64,000 bases of DNA from Kingdonia uniflora. Taxonomy: Eukaryota > Streptophyta > Magnoliopsida > Ranunculales > Circaeasteraceae. Numbering within the stretch: position 1 is the first letter of the stretch; each line of letters opens with the position of its first letter. Both the position numbers and the translations under genes were made by a program. The notes beneath the pieces are model-generated. The model did not search any database. It had not been told where the DNA came from and worked only from the letters and a program-made list of their open reading frames with translations. The stretch covers positions 1,178,001 to 1,242,000 of the forward strand of contig JACGCM010000510.1 in NCBI GenBank assembly GCA_014058105.1, given 5' to 3'. This document shows, piece after piece, positions 1-12,559 of the stretch.

Positions 1-640
1 TACGGTTAGTAACACTTGTTTGTATCCAAAGTTATCGTACACGACACAGAAGCTATGGTCAAGCCTTCAATATGATATACTAACTTATTAATCATAAAGT
101 ACTAAGAAGAAATTAATTATAACCTAATTAATACCAACTATTGCTCATCCAAGAAGAAGCTTCATCCTAGCCTTAGCTTGGAGATTAGCCGATCATCTTG
201 GACTTCATCGCATTAACAACTAATTATTTAGAAAAGAAAATAAAAGGGAGAAAAGATAATTAAATAAAACTAAGACTTTATTTCTTTTAAACTTGCTCCA
301 ATATGAGATGCCCAATTACAATGGGGGTGGAGGGTCCCCTTCATAGGAGAAGGAACCAAAATTTAGAAACTATACATTAAATTCTAAATAATATTTTCAC
401 AATAATATCTTTTAATATTACAACCAATCACCTAATATTCTTGCATATAATTTCCTTAAGTAATGTATAGATCTTTCTTCATTGAAACTCTTGCATATAT
501 CTTCAATATAAAATATCTTTAAGGATCTTGGATACAATATATTCTTTGTTCTTATTCTCCAATAATATTTGTGTATATATTTCTTCAATCTTGAGATCAA
601 ATATATTGTGTCTTTGACTTTTTGTATTATGATCTGCTAG
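1..640. other. AT-rich stretch with no recognised gene
   Basis: No coding region, RNA gene or terminal repeat is recognised. Short open frames here are AT-rich and lack any family motif. By position it should hold the 3' end and 3' LTR of the copia-A element to its right, but nothing resembling the family-A LTR is visible. The LTR is therefore deleted, displaced by another insertion, or lies outside the window. Confidence 0.4.
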
Positions 641-2499
641 AGACATTTTTACTTGACTTTAAGAGCTTGGTTTCAAATATTCATCTCCAGTAGCTACAAT
701 AAGAGAAATGCGCCTAAGTACCCAAAATTAAATCTAATTGACAACTAAAATACATGTTCGGGTATATTAAAAATATCATAATTATGCGCTCATCAATCAT
801 CTTTCTCCCTTTTTGGTATAGATGAACAAAGAGTAAAAGAAAAACGCAATAGGAGATAAAAAGGATAAGCTGACCTGGAAAGCAAAATATATAACAGTCA
901 TGGAATAAGTTAAACACATAATAGATGAAAACTATATATCATGAAATGTCAGAGCAACTATTCTGAAAAGAGAAACTTTCAATACATAGCATATCCTAAA
1001 GTTAAACTAAACAAAATGAACATACAGAGAGGATATCACTAAATACCAATAGCCCAAAATAAGAAGCAACTCCCCTTCAAAATAATGGTAACCCCCTTAA
1101 AATGAAACAAAAGGAAAACACATACGGGGAGTATCTTTTAAATAAGCAAGTAAAAGAAGACAACACTCCCCCTAATACAAGGCATGATAGAAAGACAATA
1201 AATATAAAATATTCTATAAAGACCAAGACATCGCCCATGTGTTATAAAATAATCACTAAATGAATTACTTGGTATGTGTGTGTGTTTGCATAGTCAAATG
1301 GATACTCAATATTTAACGTATTATGCAGCCACAATTAGAATACTATTTTGGAAAGTTATTTTAACTTGGGCCTCACTAGGGTGGTCACTCAAAAATTACT
1401 GAAAATTGACTAGCAAACACTCTGTGTGAAATATGAATATGATTATATGAATAGAAAAATTCAAATTTCATCAAATAAACTATGCATTATAAATTGAAAG
1501 ATCTCACGGACAGAAAATCAATTGTCATAGATGGTATCAAGTTAACTAACATAGAATCCCTATTTCTCATCTCTATTTAACTGACTGTGCTAAACACAAT
1601 ATCAAACAGGTTATATTGTAAGCAAGGGAAGGGACATGACAGAGTAGGTATTTTATTGGCATTATGAAACTATAGTTATACTAACTCCCCATCATACTAC
1701 AAATTAAGTTTACCTTCTATCATTCTCTTTTTGTTATTAAGTACACATGGAATAGAATATTTTTTAACCTCTTTTTTTCATATTCTTGCAAGACTCTGAT
1801 TGATATACTAGCAAAGACATTGAGGATACTCACTCTATTCTTATATTTATCTTTCCCCCAAAAATCTTGTTTTTTCTCCACTAAAAAGTTTCAGAATAAA
1901 TGGGTTAAAAGGAGTTGGATAGAAAACGAATGGCATATTATAAGGCACAAAAGGGCTGCAAACGAATAAAATTTTAGGTAAGCTTAGACGAAGGCTAAAA
2001 AAGGTATATTAATAAAAAGCCTATTATCATATCTTTAGTTTCACATAGTATCTGTTTCCTCTCAAATCAAGTATATGGAATATTCTATTAGACTAACTTG
2101 AACTTGATGTTTCCATCGACAATTGGTTAGAAAAAATAAGATCAAAAAAAAATGTCGGATCTAGAAAGAATTTAGGAAATATTACTCGAAGCTTATTAAA
2201 AGGCTAGATCCTTAAATAGCATTAGGTACGAAGTCACTACAGTTATCCTCACGTGGTTCTAATCGCGATGAGCTTTTAGTTTAAGCAAGATGATCAATGA
2301 CTATTGTAAAATGTGATTTTACCAAATAATTATCCTATGAATGAATATAGCTCAAAAGTACAATCAAAGTCTAGCAAGAATATTCTCCATATAAAAGCTC
2401 CTAAAGTGCAAAGTGCAAATAAAATCAAAATAGTACCCTACTATTCTAACAATAAAAATAAAAATAAGCATAATGATAACCCGTCTCAGTTTATATTCA

Positions 2500-4470
2500 T
2501 TACCTTTTCTGAGGTAACAAGTCATCCTTTTGTACCCAAATAGCCTGACTAACCTTTTGAGGTGATGTTTCTTGAGTAAACCACCTACTTACATTCCTAT
2601 TTTTCACATTAGTAGAAATCACATTTAAGTTATATCTTTGCCCATAGAATGGTCGAGCATATGGTTGATAGGATCCAACAAATCTATAATAAGACGTAAT
2701 ATGACCCTTTTGGCCACATATTCTACAATAATAAATTTGAGAGTACGAGATCCTTTTGTCTTGATTATGAGTGGAGGATATTATATTATGTTTGGTCAAT
2801 GATATAGTAGAAATTACTTTGAAAATTTTAGTGACTTGAGGAGTCTTGGCATTAGAGATATGTTCCTCATATCTTTGACCCTGTTTATCAGTATTTGTTT
2901 TCCCCATACATAACATCTTATCAATATTTTTCGCTCCATGACCAAAAATTTCAAGTTTCTGCTGAGATAAAAAACTAAATCAAGTTTGGCCGTATGTAGT
3001 TTTTCCAAAATTGATTTTTTTTCTCCTTCGTATCATGAACTCCTTTATCTAAAATCATAACTTTTTCATGGAGGTCTTGTTACTTATCTTCAAGAATTTT
3101 TATTTCGTAACTATTATTCTTAGCTTTTCTTAAAGTTTACGCGTGAGTGTATTAACTTGGTCTTTCAAGACTTTTTTAAGTTTTCCAAGTTTAATAGGCT
3201 TCGCAAAAGTCTGAGCATACAAGTCTTCAAGATTCAGGTCCTCAAACTTATTTCTTTCATGATCACTTTGATTTTCAATAGAATTTTCAAGATTGAAAGC
3301 ATCAGAGTTATCATTATTACAATTTAATCAAGCAGGATATGCACAATATTGTTCATTCTCAACTACTTAGGGATAATCCTTATTATTATTACTTTTATCA
3401 TCATTATCTTCCCAAGTAATACTAATGTTCATAGCTTTGTTATTAGTTTTAAATTTGTTATTGGGACAGCTGTGAGCATAATGGCCAAACTTGTGATACT
3501 TATAATATTCACCTTTATTTAGGTCAGTGTCGAGGTTGGTCTGTCGGTTATTCGACTTAAGTAGATCCTGAGTTCGCGACTTGTAATTCACTGATTGCCT
3601 TTATTTTTGAAATTGACATTTTTTATAAGGTTCTTAAACTGGGTTCTTATAGAGGCAATTTGTGAATCCATACCAAACCCATCATTATTATCTGAATCAC
3701 ATGAGATGTCAGCTTCTTTGCTACCCATAGAAGAAGAAGAGTTAAATATAGATTTAAAAGCAACACTCTTGTTCTTCTTAGGGTTTTCTATTTCTATCTC
3801 AAGTTCAAAAGTTTGTAACTTTCCAGCTAATGTATCTAGTTTCATTTTCTAAAGATCCTGAGCTTCCTCGATAGCATAACGTCTGGATCTAAAGCTCTTA
3901 GGAAGAGATCTTAGAACTTTGCAAGCAATTTGGATATTATAATAAACTGCTCCTAATGCGGTACTAGTATTTGAGATATCACTTAGTCTTGGATTGAATT
4001 CATCAAAATGTTTATCTTCACTCATTCAAATATTCTTAAATTATGAAGTAAGCATTTGTAATTTGCTTTCTTTAACTGTATCATCGCCTTCATGAGTTTG
4101 AACTATAATGTCACATACTTCTTTTAAAGTGGTACAAGTAAAAATATACCAAAACTCACTTTGACTTACAGCCATAAAAATAGCATTGCGGCATTTTAAG
4201 TTAAAACCGGCAGTATCTTTCTCTTCCTTTGACCATTGATTTCTAGGTTTAAGGATCTCTATAGCACTACCTGGTACACCTTGCATCATGGTAGGTTGTT
4301 TCCATCCATCCTCAATGGAAATCCGTACATCTTTCCCGATTGATTGTGAGAATGCAACCATTCAAACTTTCCAATATGGATAATTTTTGCCATCAAAAAG
4401 TAGTGGACGATTTACAGGACCTCCAAACTTCTCAGAATCCTTTATTCTCAAGCAATCAAGTTAGGATCCA
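2500..4470 (-). pseudogene. Decayed copia gag of copia-A copy 1
   Basis: Gag would form the particle that packages element RNA. Reading leftward: an N-terminal segment near 4470-4380 with LFDGKNYPYWKV, a UBN2-type gag domain at 4361-4041 ending in VKESKLQML, a middle segment at 4040-3600 (LRSLPKSFRSR, then KLQTFELEIE), a first zinc knuckle near 3510-3470, an acidic stretch (TWEDNDDKSNN), and a second knuckle near 2735-2690 (CRICGQKGH). The segment ends with IWVQKDDLLPQ. Both first cysteines of knuckle 1 and the last cysteine of knuckle 2 are replaced by tyrosine. The frame is broken by several stops and shifts, so no full-length protein is possible. No protease or integrase motif follows, which matches a gag-only element rather than a cut-off pol. 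Confidence 0.75.
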
Positions 4471-4500
4471 CGCTCAATTTTTAATCATCAAAGAGTGACC

Positions 4501-4514
4501 GCTCTGATACTAAT
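4501..4514 (-). other. Primer binding site, initiator-Met tRNA type (copia-A copy 1)
   Basis: On the minus strand the bases next to the LTR read ATTAGTATCAGAGC, one change from the plant copia site TTGGTATCAGAGC complementary to initiator methionine tRNA. It fixes the LTR edge at 4515 and the minus orientation. Confidence 0.8.
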
Positions 4515-5491
4515 TGAAATAAATAATCACTTAAGACTAACCGATTTTGATTAATTTAGATCAAAATCAATAGGTCTGAAAAAACTTGGATCAACGGTCT
4601 AACCCTTGCCTAATTCAAGTTGGTCCAATGTTCTTGAGATAACAAGCATAGATAAATAAGGCACAAGAACAAGTAATTTTAACCCTATGGGAAACATTTC
4701 TCATAAAAAAAACCCACAGGTCACTGCCGAATCGCCCGAAAGGTAAACAATCCAATATTTAAACAAAATTACAAGAATTTAATTATTCATAGACTCGATA
4801 AGCACGTACCATGGTTACATCTCTTCTAATTAAACTCCTCACAATCAATTCCACTTTCTCGCAATGCCCTTTATTCTCGGAATACCTCACCTCGAATAAC
4901 GCACCAAAGCATCAAAGCTTGAATCGCTTAAACTCACAAAATCTAAAATTAGATTTAGGTTTCAAAATCTTTAATTGATTAAATTTTAGTTTTAATTCAC
5001 ATTAAATCACTCGTTAAAATTTTTCTTCTCTCTAAAATCTCAAGCCCTAGAAAAAGCTCTTTTTGGAAAAGTTGAAAAATGAATTAAGAAAGGATATTTT
5101 TTATTAGAAAATTAAAAACTTAAAGTTTGTTCGAACAAGGTAATAGTCTGCTCGAACAATCAATATTTAATTCGAATAGAACCAAGATTCTATTTGAAGA
5201 AACAAAGTTCCGAGTAGCCTGTTCGAATAGAAAAAAAGTTTGTTCGAACAGGGCCTGTTCGAACAGAGGAAAAAAAAGTTTGTTCAAATAGGGTCTGTTC
5301 TAACAGAAAAAAGTATGTTCGAACAGAAACCTATTTTCTTCAAAAAACATAATTTCTTTTTATCCTTTTAAAAAATATTAATGGCTAGATATTTTTTAGC
5401 GTAGAGGTACAAACCCACGTACCTGTTCAGTGTCAATCCAACTGTAGTCGCTTCATGTGTAATCTCTGACGACATGTAACCACAAGGAAGT
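4515..5491 (-). repeat. 5' LTR of copia-A copy 1, main part (split by the Tat insertion)
   Basis: Homologous to the LTRs at 32178-33243, 36309-37299 and 62787-63681. Its inner edge starts TGAAATAAAT. An array of TTCGAA-centred palindromes lies at about 5118-5345, in the U3 half for a minus-strand element. The LTR stops at 5491 where the Tat element begins, and its last 55 bases are at 24226-24280. Confidence 0.85.
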
Positions 5492-5970
5492 TGTAGTGGC
5501 ATATTTTTCGAAAGGAAAATCATCGCCAATACTTATTCGTAAAGAAAATATAATAAAACTAGATAAAATAAGATGTTACGTGGAATACTCAGTAAAGGCT
5601 GAGAAAAACCACAACCTCGAGGAGGATTTTTATGTAAAATCCAGTAAGATGCTAGTTATTATACGTTTTGAGTGATGTTAGATTTAGTAAGTAAGAATAG
5701 TTAAAGATTGCGATCCTGTAGAATCTATTCTCTGCCTATATTTATAGTTATATAGGCAATTTTTCAAAAAGAAAGAAGTAGTCCCCTATTCCGGGGAGTG
5801 GGCAAATTTTGATCCCTAACAGTTCTCTCTTGACCAGGCCTCAAGGGATACTTATGGTAAGTCGAGGACTTATGGTAACTTCTAGAATGATGGCCTTCGA
5901 TCAGGTACGGATGTCTTCGACTATACTCTGCTGGCTTACTCTTGCCAAATCTGGGGAATATGCTACTACA
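5492..5970 (-). repeat. 3' LTR of the Tat element
   Basis: 479 bp, matching 23738-24220 along its length. It contains CTATAAATATAGG on the minus strand near 5734-5750, a plausible TATA box. It has no TTCGAA palindrome array, unlike the other LTR families here. The adjoining internal bases read AATGGGGCGAT on the minus strand, a weak polypurine tract. Confidence 0.88.
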
Positions 5971-7048
5971 ATCGCCCCATTCTTGACAGAAGCACTTGTG
6001 GTTGTGTCGAGAAGAAGTTAAAAGCTGAAGAGGTTGCCGAATGAGAAGATGAGTCATCTGCATTATTTTCGAGGTCAAAGGAACTGTATTTGGTCAAGTC
6101 ATTCCCGAGGTACAATTAATACAGTACAGTGAATCAGGCAGGGCGATATTTAGGTATAAATAGGGGGCTATTGAGGGTGGAATGGTGGTGCTTTTTTAGA
6201 AGGATGCCGCCCCAAGTATGGTCTAATGCGTTGTCTGAGGCAGAAGATAGTGAACAGCCTGAGGGAAAAATCATGCTCAAACTGAGCAGTGATAATTCGT
6301 TATGTGATTATGTCATGGCGTTGGGTTGGGAGAGAGGTCAAACAAGAGAAGATGCATATTTGTTGAAAATAACTATGTCATCATGTGGCATTGAAGGTAA
6401 TTGAGTGAGTTAGTTTGGGGGAGAAAGGGCAACTATTTGTGCTGATGATGAAGATTTTAAGCTCAGATGGGCGTCTAGGGATCTTGTCAGACGTGGAAGG
6501 CTTCTTGTAATTTTTTGCTGCCTTCATCTGGGGATGTATCCTTTTAGAAGTTTTGTGACTTGAGATTCATTGAGGTTCTTAGCACTGAAAAGAGGCTTTA
6601 ATGTCTTATTCTGGTAAAATGAAAACACAGAGTAATCAGTCCTATAAGTCGAATGTAAAAAGAGATGTAGTTTAATGTAATGAAATCGAAGGATGTAGTC
6701 CCGGATGATATATGAAACAAAATTGAAGGATAAAGTTTGTCGAATATGAATTGTAACCTGATACATAATAATAAATAAAGTTAATATCTTCGATATGCAA
6801 TTCATGTGTATTTTGATTATCAATTATAGGTTTTTTTAAATAATTGAAGGTAAAATATCAAACGTGCATGCACATAAAATGTTGATGGGTTGGCATAACA
6901 TCTCGAATGTAGTTAACTGAGTGGGTCCCTAAATGGATTTAGTTGTTGAGTGATTTGACTTTGAAATTGTAGAGTTCCAAGGTAGAGGAAATGTAGGTGA
7001 GTTAAACCATAACTGGAGGGGGTATAAATAAGTCATGTTGCTACAGAT
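5971..7048. other. Tat element, spacer between 3' LTR and antisense ORFs
   Basis: No conserved domain is recognised. A plus-strand open frame of 91 codons at 6129-6404 has no known motif and is left uncalled. It may be a remnant of an antisense ORF. Confidence 0.4.
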
Positions 7049-7360
7049 GTGAGGCATTCATGCAAGATGGTGAAGACGAGAGCTCAGGCCCGTGATGATG
7101 TGTTCAGGCATATTCAAACGATGCACTGGGTGTTGTACATTCAAAATTTTGGATCTCGGAACTGCGATATGGATATGGAAGATCTGGAAGAGCCTGATTA
7201 CGAAGGGCTGAGCGAGGCAGAAACAAAGGAGGTTGAAGAGGACTTTGAATTTTGTATCAAATTACAGTTTTGGCATCCTCCTGAACGATCTGGTGGTATG
7301 TGGACTCGAGAAAAGTTGTTGGTGAAAAGGGAAGATGAAGCTGCAACTAGGGGTTTATGA
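7049..7360 (+). CDS. Small antisense ORF of the Tat element, unknown function
   Basis: 103 codons on the strand opposite to gag-pol. The product is acidic in the middle (DMEDLEEPDYEG) and starts with a basic segment, KTRAQAR, after a second possible start. I recognise no domain. It lies in the region between integrase and the 3' LTR where Tat elements carry antisense ORFs, and could be the first exon or a separate small ORF upstream of the larger antisense ORF at 8884. That it is translated is an inference only. Confidence 0.35.
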   Translation: MRHSCKMVKTRAQARDDVFRHIQTMHWVLYIQNFGSRNCDMDMEDLEEPDYEGLSEAETKEVEEDFEFCIKLQFWHPPERSGGMWTREKLLVKREDEAATRGL

Positions 7361-8883
7361 AGTTGTAATGTTTAATAGGAGTAGGCCGCTTATAAGAATT
7401 TTTTATGGTTAATGAAAATAGTTGTGTAGGATGTTTTTTCGATAGAAGTAATTTGTTGTTTATTTGTCGAATGGATAATGTACTTGTTGAAATTTGGTAA
7501 TGGAAAAACACTTTTAGCAAGTTTCTGGTAGAATGTCAAATATAATGATATTATAGATGTTGTCGAGCATGGACCCAAAAATATAGGAATGTGTAGGTAA
7601 AGTAGAAGTGGGGGAACTGTCAAGAATAATGATTATGGCCAGATGTGTTCCTTTAGGTGAGAGTATGAATTATAAGAAAGATGATGTTAATCGTCTTTAT
7701 GACAATATAAGTTGTGCTTTGTTGCACGTGAATGTAGCCAAAGAAGTTCTTCAAGATATGGAAGGATTAGAGTGGTAGTGTAAGCGTTTGTTGGTTCTGA
7801 GAAGGCAAGGTGTCGAAGAGGCGGCAAAGAGAAGTAGAAGGCATTATGTTCGAGGGTTTGAACAGTCACGAAGTGGTATGATGAGCAGTCACATGGGGTC
7901 TATAAACACCTCTGAAGTAGGCAACTGTTCACACTTTGTGAACACATAAAAAAAATTCTTTAGTACGAATTGCTATTGCTCGTCATTGGATTGTTGTCTA
8001 AGATTGTGAAGGAGAAAATTAGCGTGCTAATTAAAAGAGCCAAGCGAGCAAAGGAGAGGGATATAAAAGCAGCACACAAGCAAGGTTAGTGATTCTGTAT
8101 TTGATGTTTGTTTGGTGTGAATTATTAAGTTATAGACGAATAGAATTAAGTAAAATGAATGTTGCAGTATGTTGAATTGAATCGAACGAGAATGATTTGT
8201 AAAAGAATAGTATTAGGGCTGATGGAGGAGTTTTAGGAAAATCTGGTTTAAGTGTGATTCGTTGGGTGTCAAGGTAGAAAAAATGGATTCGTAGGGGATT
8301 TATTGATGGTTCTGGTGTGGGTGGTGCAAAAAATGGGTGGAGATGAGTGGAGAGGGTGATTGGTTGGTAGCGCTGGGGTTACGGCGCAATTGTAGCGAAG
8401 AGTTGAGATGCCTTTTTGATACTGCGTGATTGTCGGGAACGTTATTGGTATTGGGATTTGACCGAATTTTATGCCGGAGAAACGGTATTATTAAATTTTA
8501 GAAGATGGTATTTTTGGCGGGAAACAGGTGAAGAATGTTCAAGAAGCATTTAAGTTTCCTGTAATTCGACAAAAAGTAAACCAGATTAACAAGTTATCGA
8601 AATTATTTATTAAAAATAGAAAAGCATCGAGAACTGAGCAGATGTGTTACTTTAATGAAAGATACCAATATGAATTAAATGATATGAACTATATCGAGAA
8701 CTATGGTAATAAGTATAAATGTAAATGATAGTAGCAGATAGTAAAGTGAATGATGTGTTGGAGTGTTATCTCAATAACGATATCTTTATGAATATATGAA
8801 CTTATGAAGATATATATGTATCACATATGATAGATTCTAACAGTGTAAATTTTTTGGAATCTGTTGTACAGGTTTGATTTAAA
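7361..8883. other. Tat element, noncoding or decayed stretch between antisense ORFs
   Basis: Short open frames only. A plus-strand frame of 66 codons at 8528-8728 is lysine- and asparagine-rich and could be a remnant of the antisense gene. No RNA gene or repeat was seen. Confidence 0.35.
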
Positions 8884-10151
8884 ATGGCTGAACCAATTCA
8901 AAATGATGAAAAAGACATATATGGGAGTCTGGAAAACGTAACGCCTCTGATGATTGATGTGAGGACTTGTGTACAACAATTCAGAGAGAAGTATTGGGTA
9001 GGATTGAGTAGTACAAATTTAGGTAGCGTTGAACAGTTTAGGGTGGCACCTAGTATTATCGAACAGGCTGAGGAGGAGAATACGGAAACAAACGTAGATC
9101 ATGAGCTTCAAACGAGTGATTGAGAAGGTAGGGGGGATGGGGTATAAGATGTAGAAGAAGGCGAGGAGGCATGTTACGAAGATGGTTCAGAGACCAAAGA
9201 GATACTAAACATAAAGAAGAAGTATGGTATTCCTTGAGATATAAGGTTAGAGGAGTACCAGTATGAAATGATCGACCAAGAAATAGCTCTGAATGGTATT
9301 CTTGTGCATCGAGAACAAATAAAGAATGGATTGAAGCTTTCCCTCAGAGCGGACCAAAAAAAATTAATGAATTTCTTTGATGTGGCACCGGGGCAGTTCA
9401 ATCCGAATGTGTATGATCTTTTTAGGGTTTATGGGGTAATAAATCGTCGACTTAAGACCAGGGGGGAGAAGTTAATAATTGTTGATGATTTATATGTGTA
9501 AGATACACTTAAGATGAACCCGTAAAAGCTAGGTTACCGGTACTTGGCGACGTTCCTAAAAAGACCACTATTTTATGATATGGTGTCAATTGGGGGGTGA
9601 TACACCGATGAGCGCTTACTTGTCCCCCGAAATTATGAGTTCGATAAAAAAGAGCTTGGGGAACCCTTAAAGAGATAAACTTTTTACTTAGGTGTGTGGT
9701 TAAGCATATGTAATTCTGGATGTTTGAATTGTGTGAATGATATGTAAGTGTTTCTAACTTGTTTATGTTGTTTTGTGGCATTGAAAGAGGTCAACAAGAA
9801 GTCAGAAGTAAAGGAAATGTTATAACGGGTGAGGAGAGATTTCTTTGGCAGGATCGATAACCTGGTTATCAATCAAGATCTTGCAAATACTATATTCCAA
9901 GAAGCTGGTTTAAATAGGCAGAGGGTAAAAGGGTCTGAAGTGCCTGTTATAGACGTGAAAATTTCGGTAAGGAATAAGATAACCGTAAATGCTGGCTTAC
10001 CTCTTGAAAATTGTTCCCAGATTGGGTACAACACTGATACAGAGATCGATGCTATGCTGAGAGGGTTTCTAGAAAGAAAAAAGAAAATGACAGCGAGTTC
10101 TGATGTTTCTCCATTGCTTCCTCATAAAAGGAAAACTCGACAATCGACAAC
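8884..10151 (+). pseudogene. Antisense ORF of the Tat element, N-terminal half (split by nested chromovirus)
   Basis: Three open segments (8884-9123, 9268-9501, 9829-10151) lie in one frame, separated only by stops, so they look like one decayed ORF. It starts MAEPIQNDEKD, has an acidic segment, then KKYGIP, then [17 protein letters not shown] at about 9376-9425, and later a basic segment RKKKMT. The middle part recalls the putative gypsy-type transposon domain found in plant antisense ORF proteins; that is a weak resemblance judged by eye. The ORF is cut at 10151 by the chromovirus target duplication and continues in frame from 15908. Its function is unknown. Whether it is expressed from its own antisense promoter cannot be told from sequence. 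Confidence 0.6.
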
Positions 10152-10712
10152 TGATCCAGGAGGATCTAGAGTTATTTAAAGATTTGTAAAAGTCGTTCAA
10201 ACGAAGTTGAGAATCGTTTGAACGAGTTGACATGTCCTCGGGAAATTTGGCCCAGAGCCACTTTTTGGTTCAAACAAAGTTGAGTACCGTTTGAAAGAGT
10301 TGACATGTCCTCTGGAAATTTGGTACAAAGCCATATGTCCTTCGAACGAAGTTGAGTGCCATTCGAACGAGTTAGTCTACTTTACTGGGGCTTAGACATA
10401 TTAGGCATAAACTCGTTCGAACGACTCTCTAGTTCGTTCGAACGGCTTTGGCGTTGTTTTGGAATCTCGGGCACTGTTTTGCCTCGAGATCCGTTCTCTT
10501 ATGATTTTTTAGTTCCCAAGTATATAAAGGGAACTTAAGTTATTTCTAGGTTATGTTAGATCTGAAAGATTTCTGAGAGAAGCCTAGGGTTTTGGAGTGA
10601 TTCATTGCAATCTACTTTATTTTTTTTAGCAATTGAAGATTTAGTTTTCCCAATTTTGGTGTTCTTCGTATTTCGCTACTAACTTAAAGCTTCTCAATCA
10701 TATTTTGGATTA
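10152..10712 (+). repeat. 5' LTR of the chromovirus-like element
   Basis: 561 bp, matching 15362-15902. TTCGAA-type palindromes, mostly inside CGTTCGAACG or decayed forms of it, occur from about 10193 to 10443. They are followed by TTGCCTCGAG (10479-10488) and a TATA box. The end is TA instead of the usual CA in both copies. Confidence 0.88.
10521..10529 (+). promoter_or_regulatory. TATA box of the chromovirus-like 5' LTR
   Basis: TATATAAAG, about 80 bp downstream of the last TTCGAA palindrome. The same motif is at 15710-15718 in the 3' LTR. The position marks the U3/R boundary region. Confidence 0.65.
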
Positions 10713-10714
10713 AG

Positions 10715-10723
10715 TGGTATCAG
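10715..10723 (+). other. Primer binding site, initiator-Met tRNA type (chromovirus-like)
   Basis: TGGTATCAG starts two bases after the LTR end at 10712. This is the core of the plant site for initiator methionine tRNA and supports the plus orientation. Confidence 0.75.
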
Positions 10724-10760
10724 TTTTCTAGTTTCGATTCTCGGGGGTTGATTGTGGTTT

Positions 10761-11871
10761 ATGGTCTCTACACGTGACCGTCTCAAGCAACCGAAGGAGA
10801 TGCAAGTGATTGCGATGAAGATCCATCGCAAACCTAATTCATAGAAGAAAGACAATTTGGAAATGGGCGATCCCAACGATAGACTGACAATTTTGGAAAT
10901 GACAGTTTCAACCCTAACTTCTACTGTAGGGGAGTTAGTGGAGCAATTGTGTCTCACGAACCTCGCTAAGGCTTCGACTTCGGTAGAATGGAGAGATCGT
11001 TCGAAGAAGAAAGGGGTTATGGAGGTAGATGGGGATGAGGACGTTCCGGTATTCGATGATTCTTGTAATGCTGATTCCATCAAGGAGCGCCCAGGCTTTG
11101 GTTAGTCAAGGAATCATATGCGTAATCTTCGTCCTAGTTTTAATATTGAGATTTCAGTTTTTGATGGTTCCGTCGACGCTGAGAAATTAAATAATTGGTT
11201 GGATAGGCTCGAGACCTATTTTTCCATTGATGAATATTCCAATGCTCAGAAGATTTGCTTCTCTACTTTAAAATTCACAAGTCGCTCAGTGGTGGAAATT
11301 CTATCAGAAATGACATGATGTTGGATGTCTGAGTTAGAAGGAATTCAAGGTCTTGGTGAGGAAGCAATTCTATCTAATTGGGTTGTAACATGAGCGATGG
11401 TACAAATAGTACAACTTGCACCAACGGTTTTGGCAATCCGTGCAACAATTCACTTCGGAGTTTTATAACCAAGCATTGGTTTTGGATAATGACATGGAGG
11501 AGTACGATGTGTTCATCAAGTATACGGGGGGCTTGTCGGAGTCCATTCAAAGAGAATTAAAGCTCTTTAATGTGGCAAATATCAAAGATGCTACCGTTAA
11601 AGCAATTATCATTGAAGGCAAGTACTTGAAGAGGGACAACAAAGATGACAAGAACAAGTCAGGGTACAAGGCTAATTGGAAGTTTGATCAGAAAGGGGAG
11701 TCCAAAGATGAGGGGTCTTTATTCAAAGGGACTATCTATAGTCATTGCAAGGCTAATGGGCACAATTCTGATGGATGTTGGAAACTTCACCCGGAGCTTC
11801 GGCCGAAGGAGGAGAAGAGCAAGAAAGAGAACCGTGCACTAGCCGCAGAGATTGAAGATATTCTAGATTAA
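10761..11871 (+). pseudogene. Decayed gag of the chromovirus-like element
   Basis: The first ATG after the PBS gives MVSTRDRLKQPKE. A stop follows within 30 codons, and the same frame resumes at 10857. The capsid-like part is readable as WLDRLETYFSIDEY near 11193 and, in another frame, as FTSEFYNQALVLDNDMEEYD from about 11446. The C-terminal zinc knuckle at 11737-11778 reads YSHCKANGHNSDGC, with the first cysteine replaced by tyrosine, followed by WKLHPELRPK, a tail common in plant gypsy gag. At least two frame changes and several stops rule out an intact product. Gag would normally build the particle and bind element RNA. Confidence 0.75.
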
Positions 11872-11934
11872 GATAAGCCAAATCCTAGGCTTACCCTAAT
11901 GTTCAAGTAACCTCTAGCTATCGACGAGGCGGAT

Positions 11935-12408
11935 TGGGAAAAGCTTTTCTTTGTCAGCATTCAGGTAAAGTAGAGCTTAGTCGAGGTCATCATAGATCCG
12001 GGTAGTCAGAAGAATTTAATTTCTGAGGCTATGGTAAAGAAGATGGGTTTGGCTACTGTGGCTCATTCGAAGCCGTATGGTTTGGGTTGGATTCAGAAAG
12101 ACGTGGAGTTAAAGATCATTAAGCAGTATACGTTCAAGTTTTCTATTACTGAGAAGTTTATTGACGAAATGACATGTGGGGTGGTTCCGTTGGACGTGTT
12201 CCAAGTCATCTTGGGTAGCCCTTATCTTTGGGACCGAGATACAATCCTTTACCGTCGTACTCGCAAGTATCGCTTGGTGAAGGATGGGATTGAGTTTCAT
12301 ATTAGTGCATGCAAGGAACATATCACTACCAATAATTTGGTAACGGTGACTCAAGTGAAAAGGTTGGTTAATGCGAGTGATAAATTTGTTTTGTCGCTGG
12401 TGCGATAG
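11935..12408 (+). pseudogene. Aspartic protease region of the chromovirus-like element
   Basis: The active-site segment reads IDPGSQKNLISEAMV near 11992-12036, with DPG where many relatives have DTG or DSG. The open segment 12031-12408 continues through VVPLDVFQVILGSPYLWDRD, the flap-side and C-terminal signature of plant gypsy proteases. This enzyme would cleave the gag-pol polyprotein. A stop (TAG) ends the segment at 12408, before RT. Whether DPG is native to the clade or a mutation cannot be told here. Confidence 0.7.
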
Positions 12409-12559
12409 GTTCCAGAGGGTCCGTCGGCTACAGTATTGTCTACTTGGGCAATGTCTCCTAAGTAACAAACCGATATAGGGGAGTTGCAAGAGGAGCATGA
12501 AGACTTTTTTCTGGGTATAGAAGGGATGCCGTGCAAGAAGGATGTGAGGCATGATATCA

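Larger units (their letters stand above)
640..5491 (-). mobile_element. Copia-A copy 1: Sirevirus-like Ty1/copia element, gag-only, 3' LTR not seen
   Basis: On the minus strand this reads 5' LTR (right), primer binding site, a decayed gag, then about 1.9 kb of noncoding DNA. No protease, integrase, reverse transcriptase or RNase H can be found left of gag. The noncoding part is colinear with copy 2 (33244-35280) and with the end of the window, including repeated C-rich tracts that on the minus strand are polypurine runs. The 5' LTR is interrupted at 5492 by a Tat element and resumes at 24226. The left limit is approximate. The long gag with two zinc knuckles and the polypurine runs suggest the Sirevirus lineage; that assignment is inferred. 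Confidence 0.75.

Noticed and set aside
2313..3852. Plus-strand frames at 2313-2543 and 3595-3852
   Set aside because: They are opposite to copia-A gag, which shows capsid and zinc-knuckle motifs on the minus strand.
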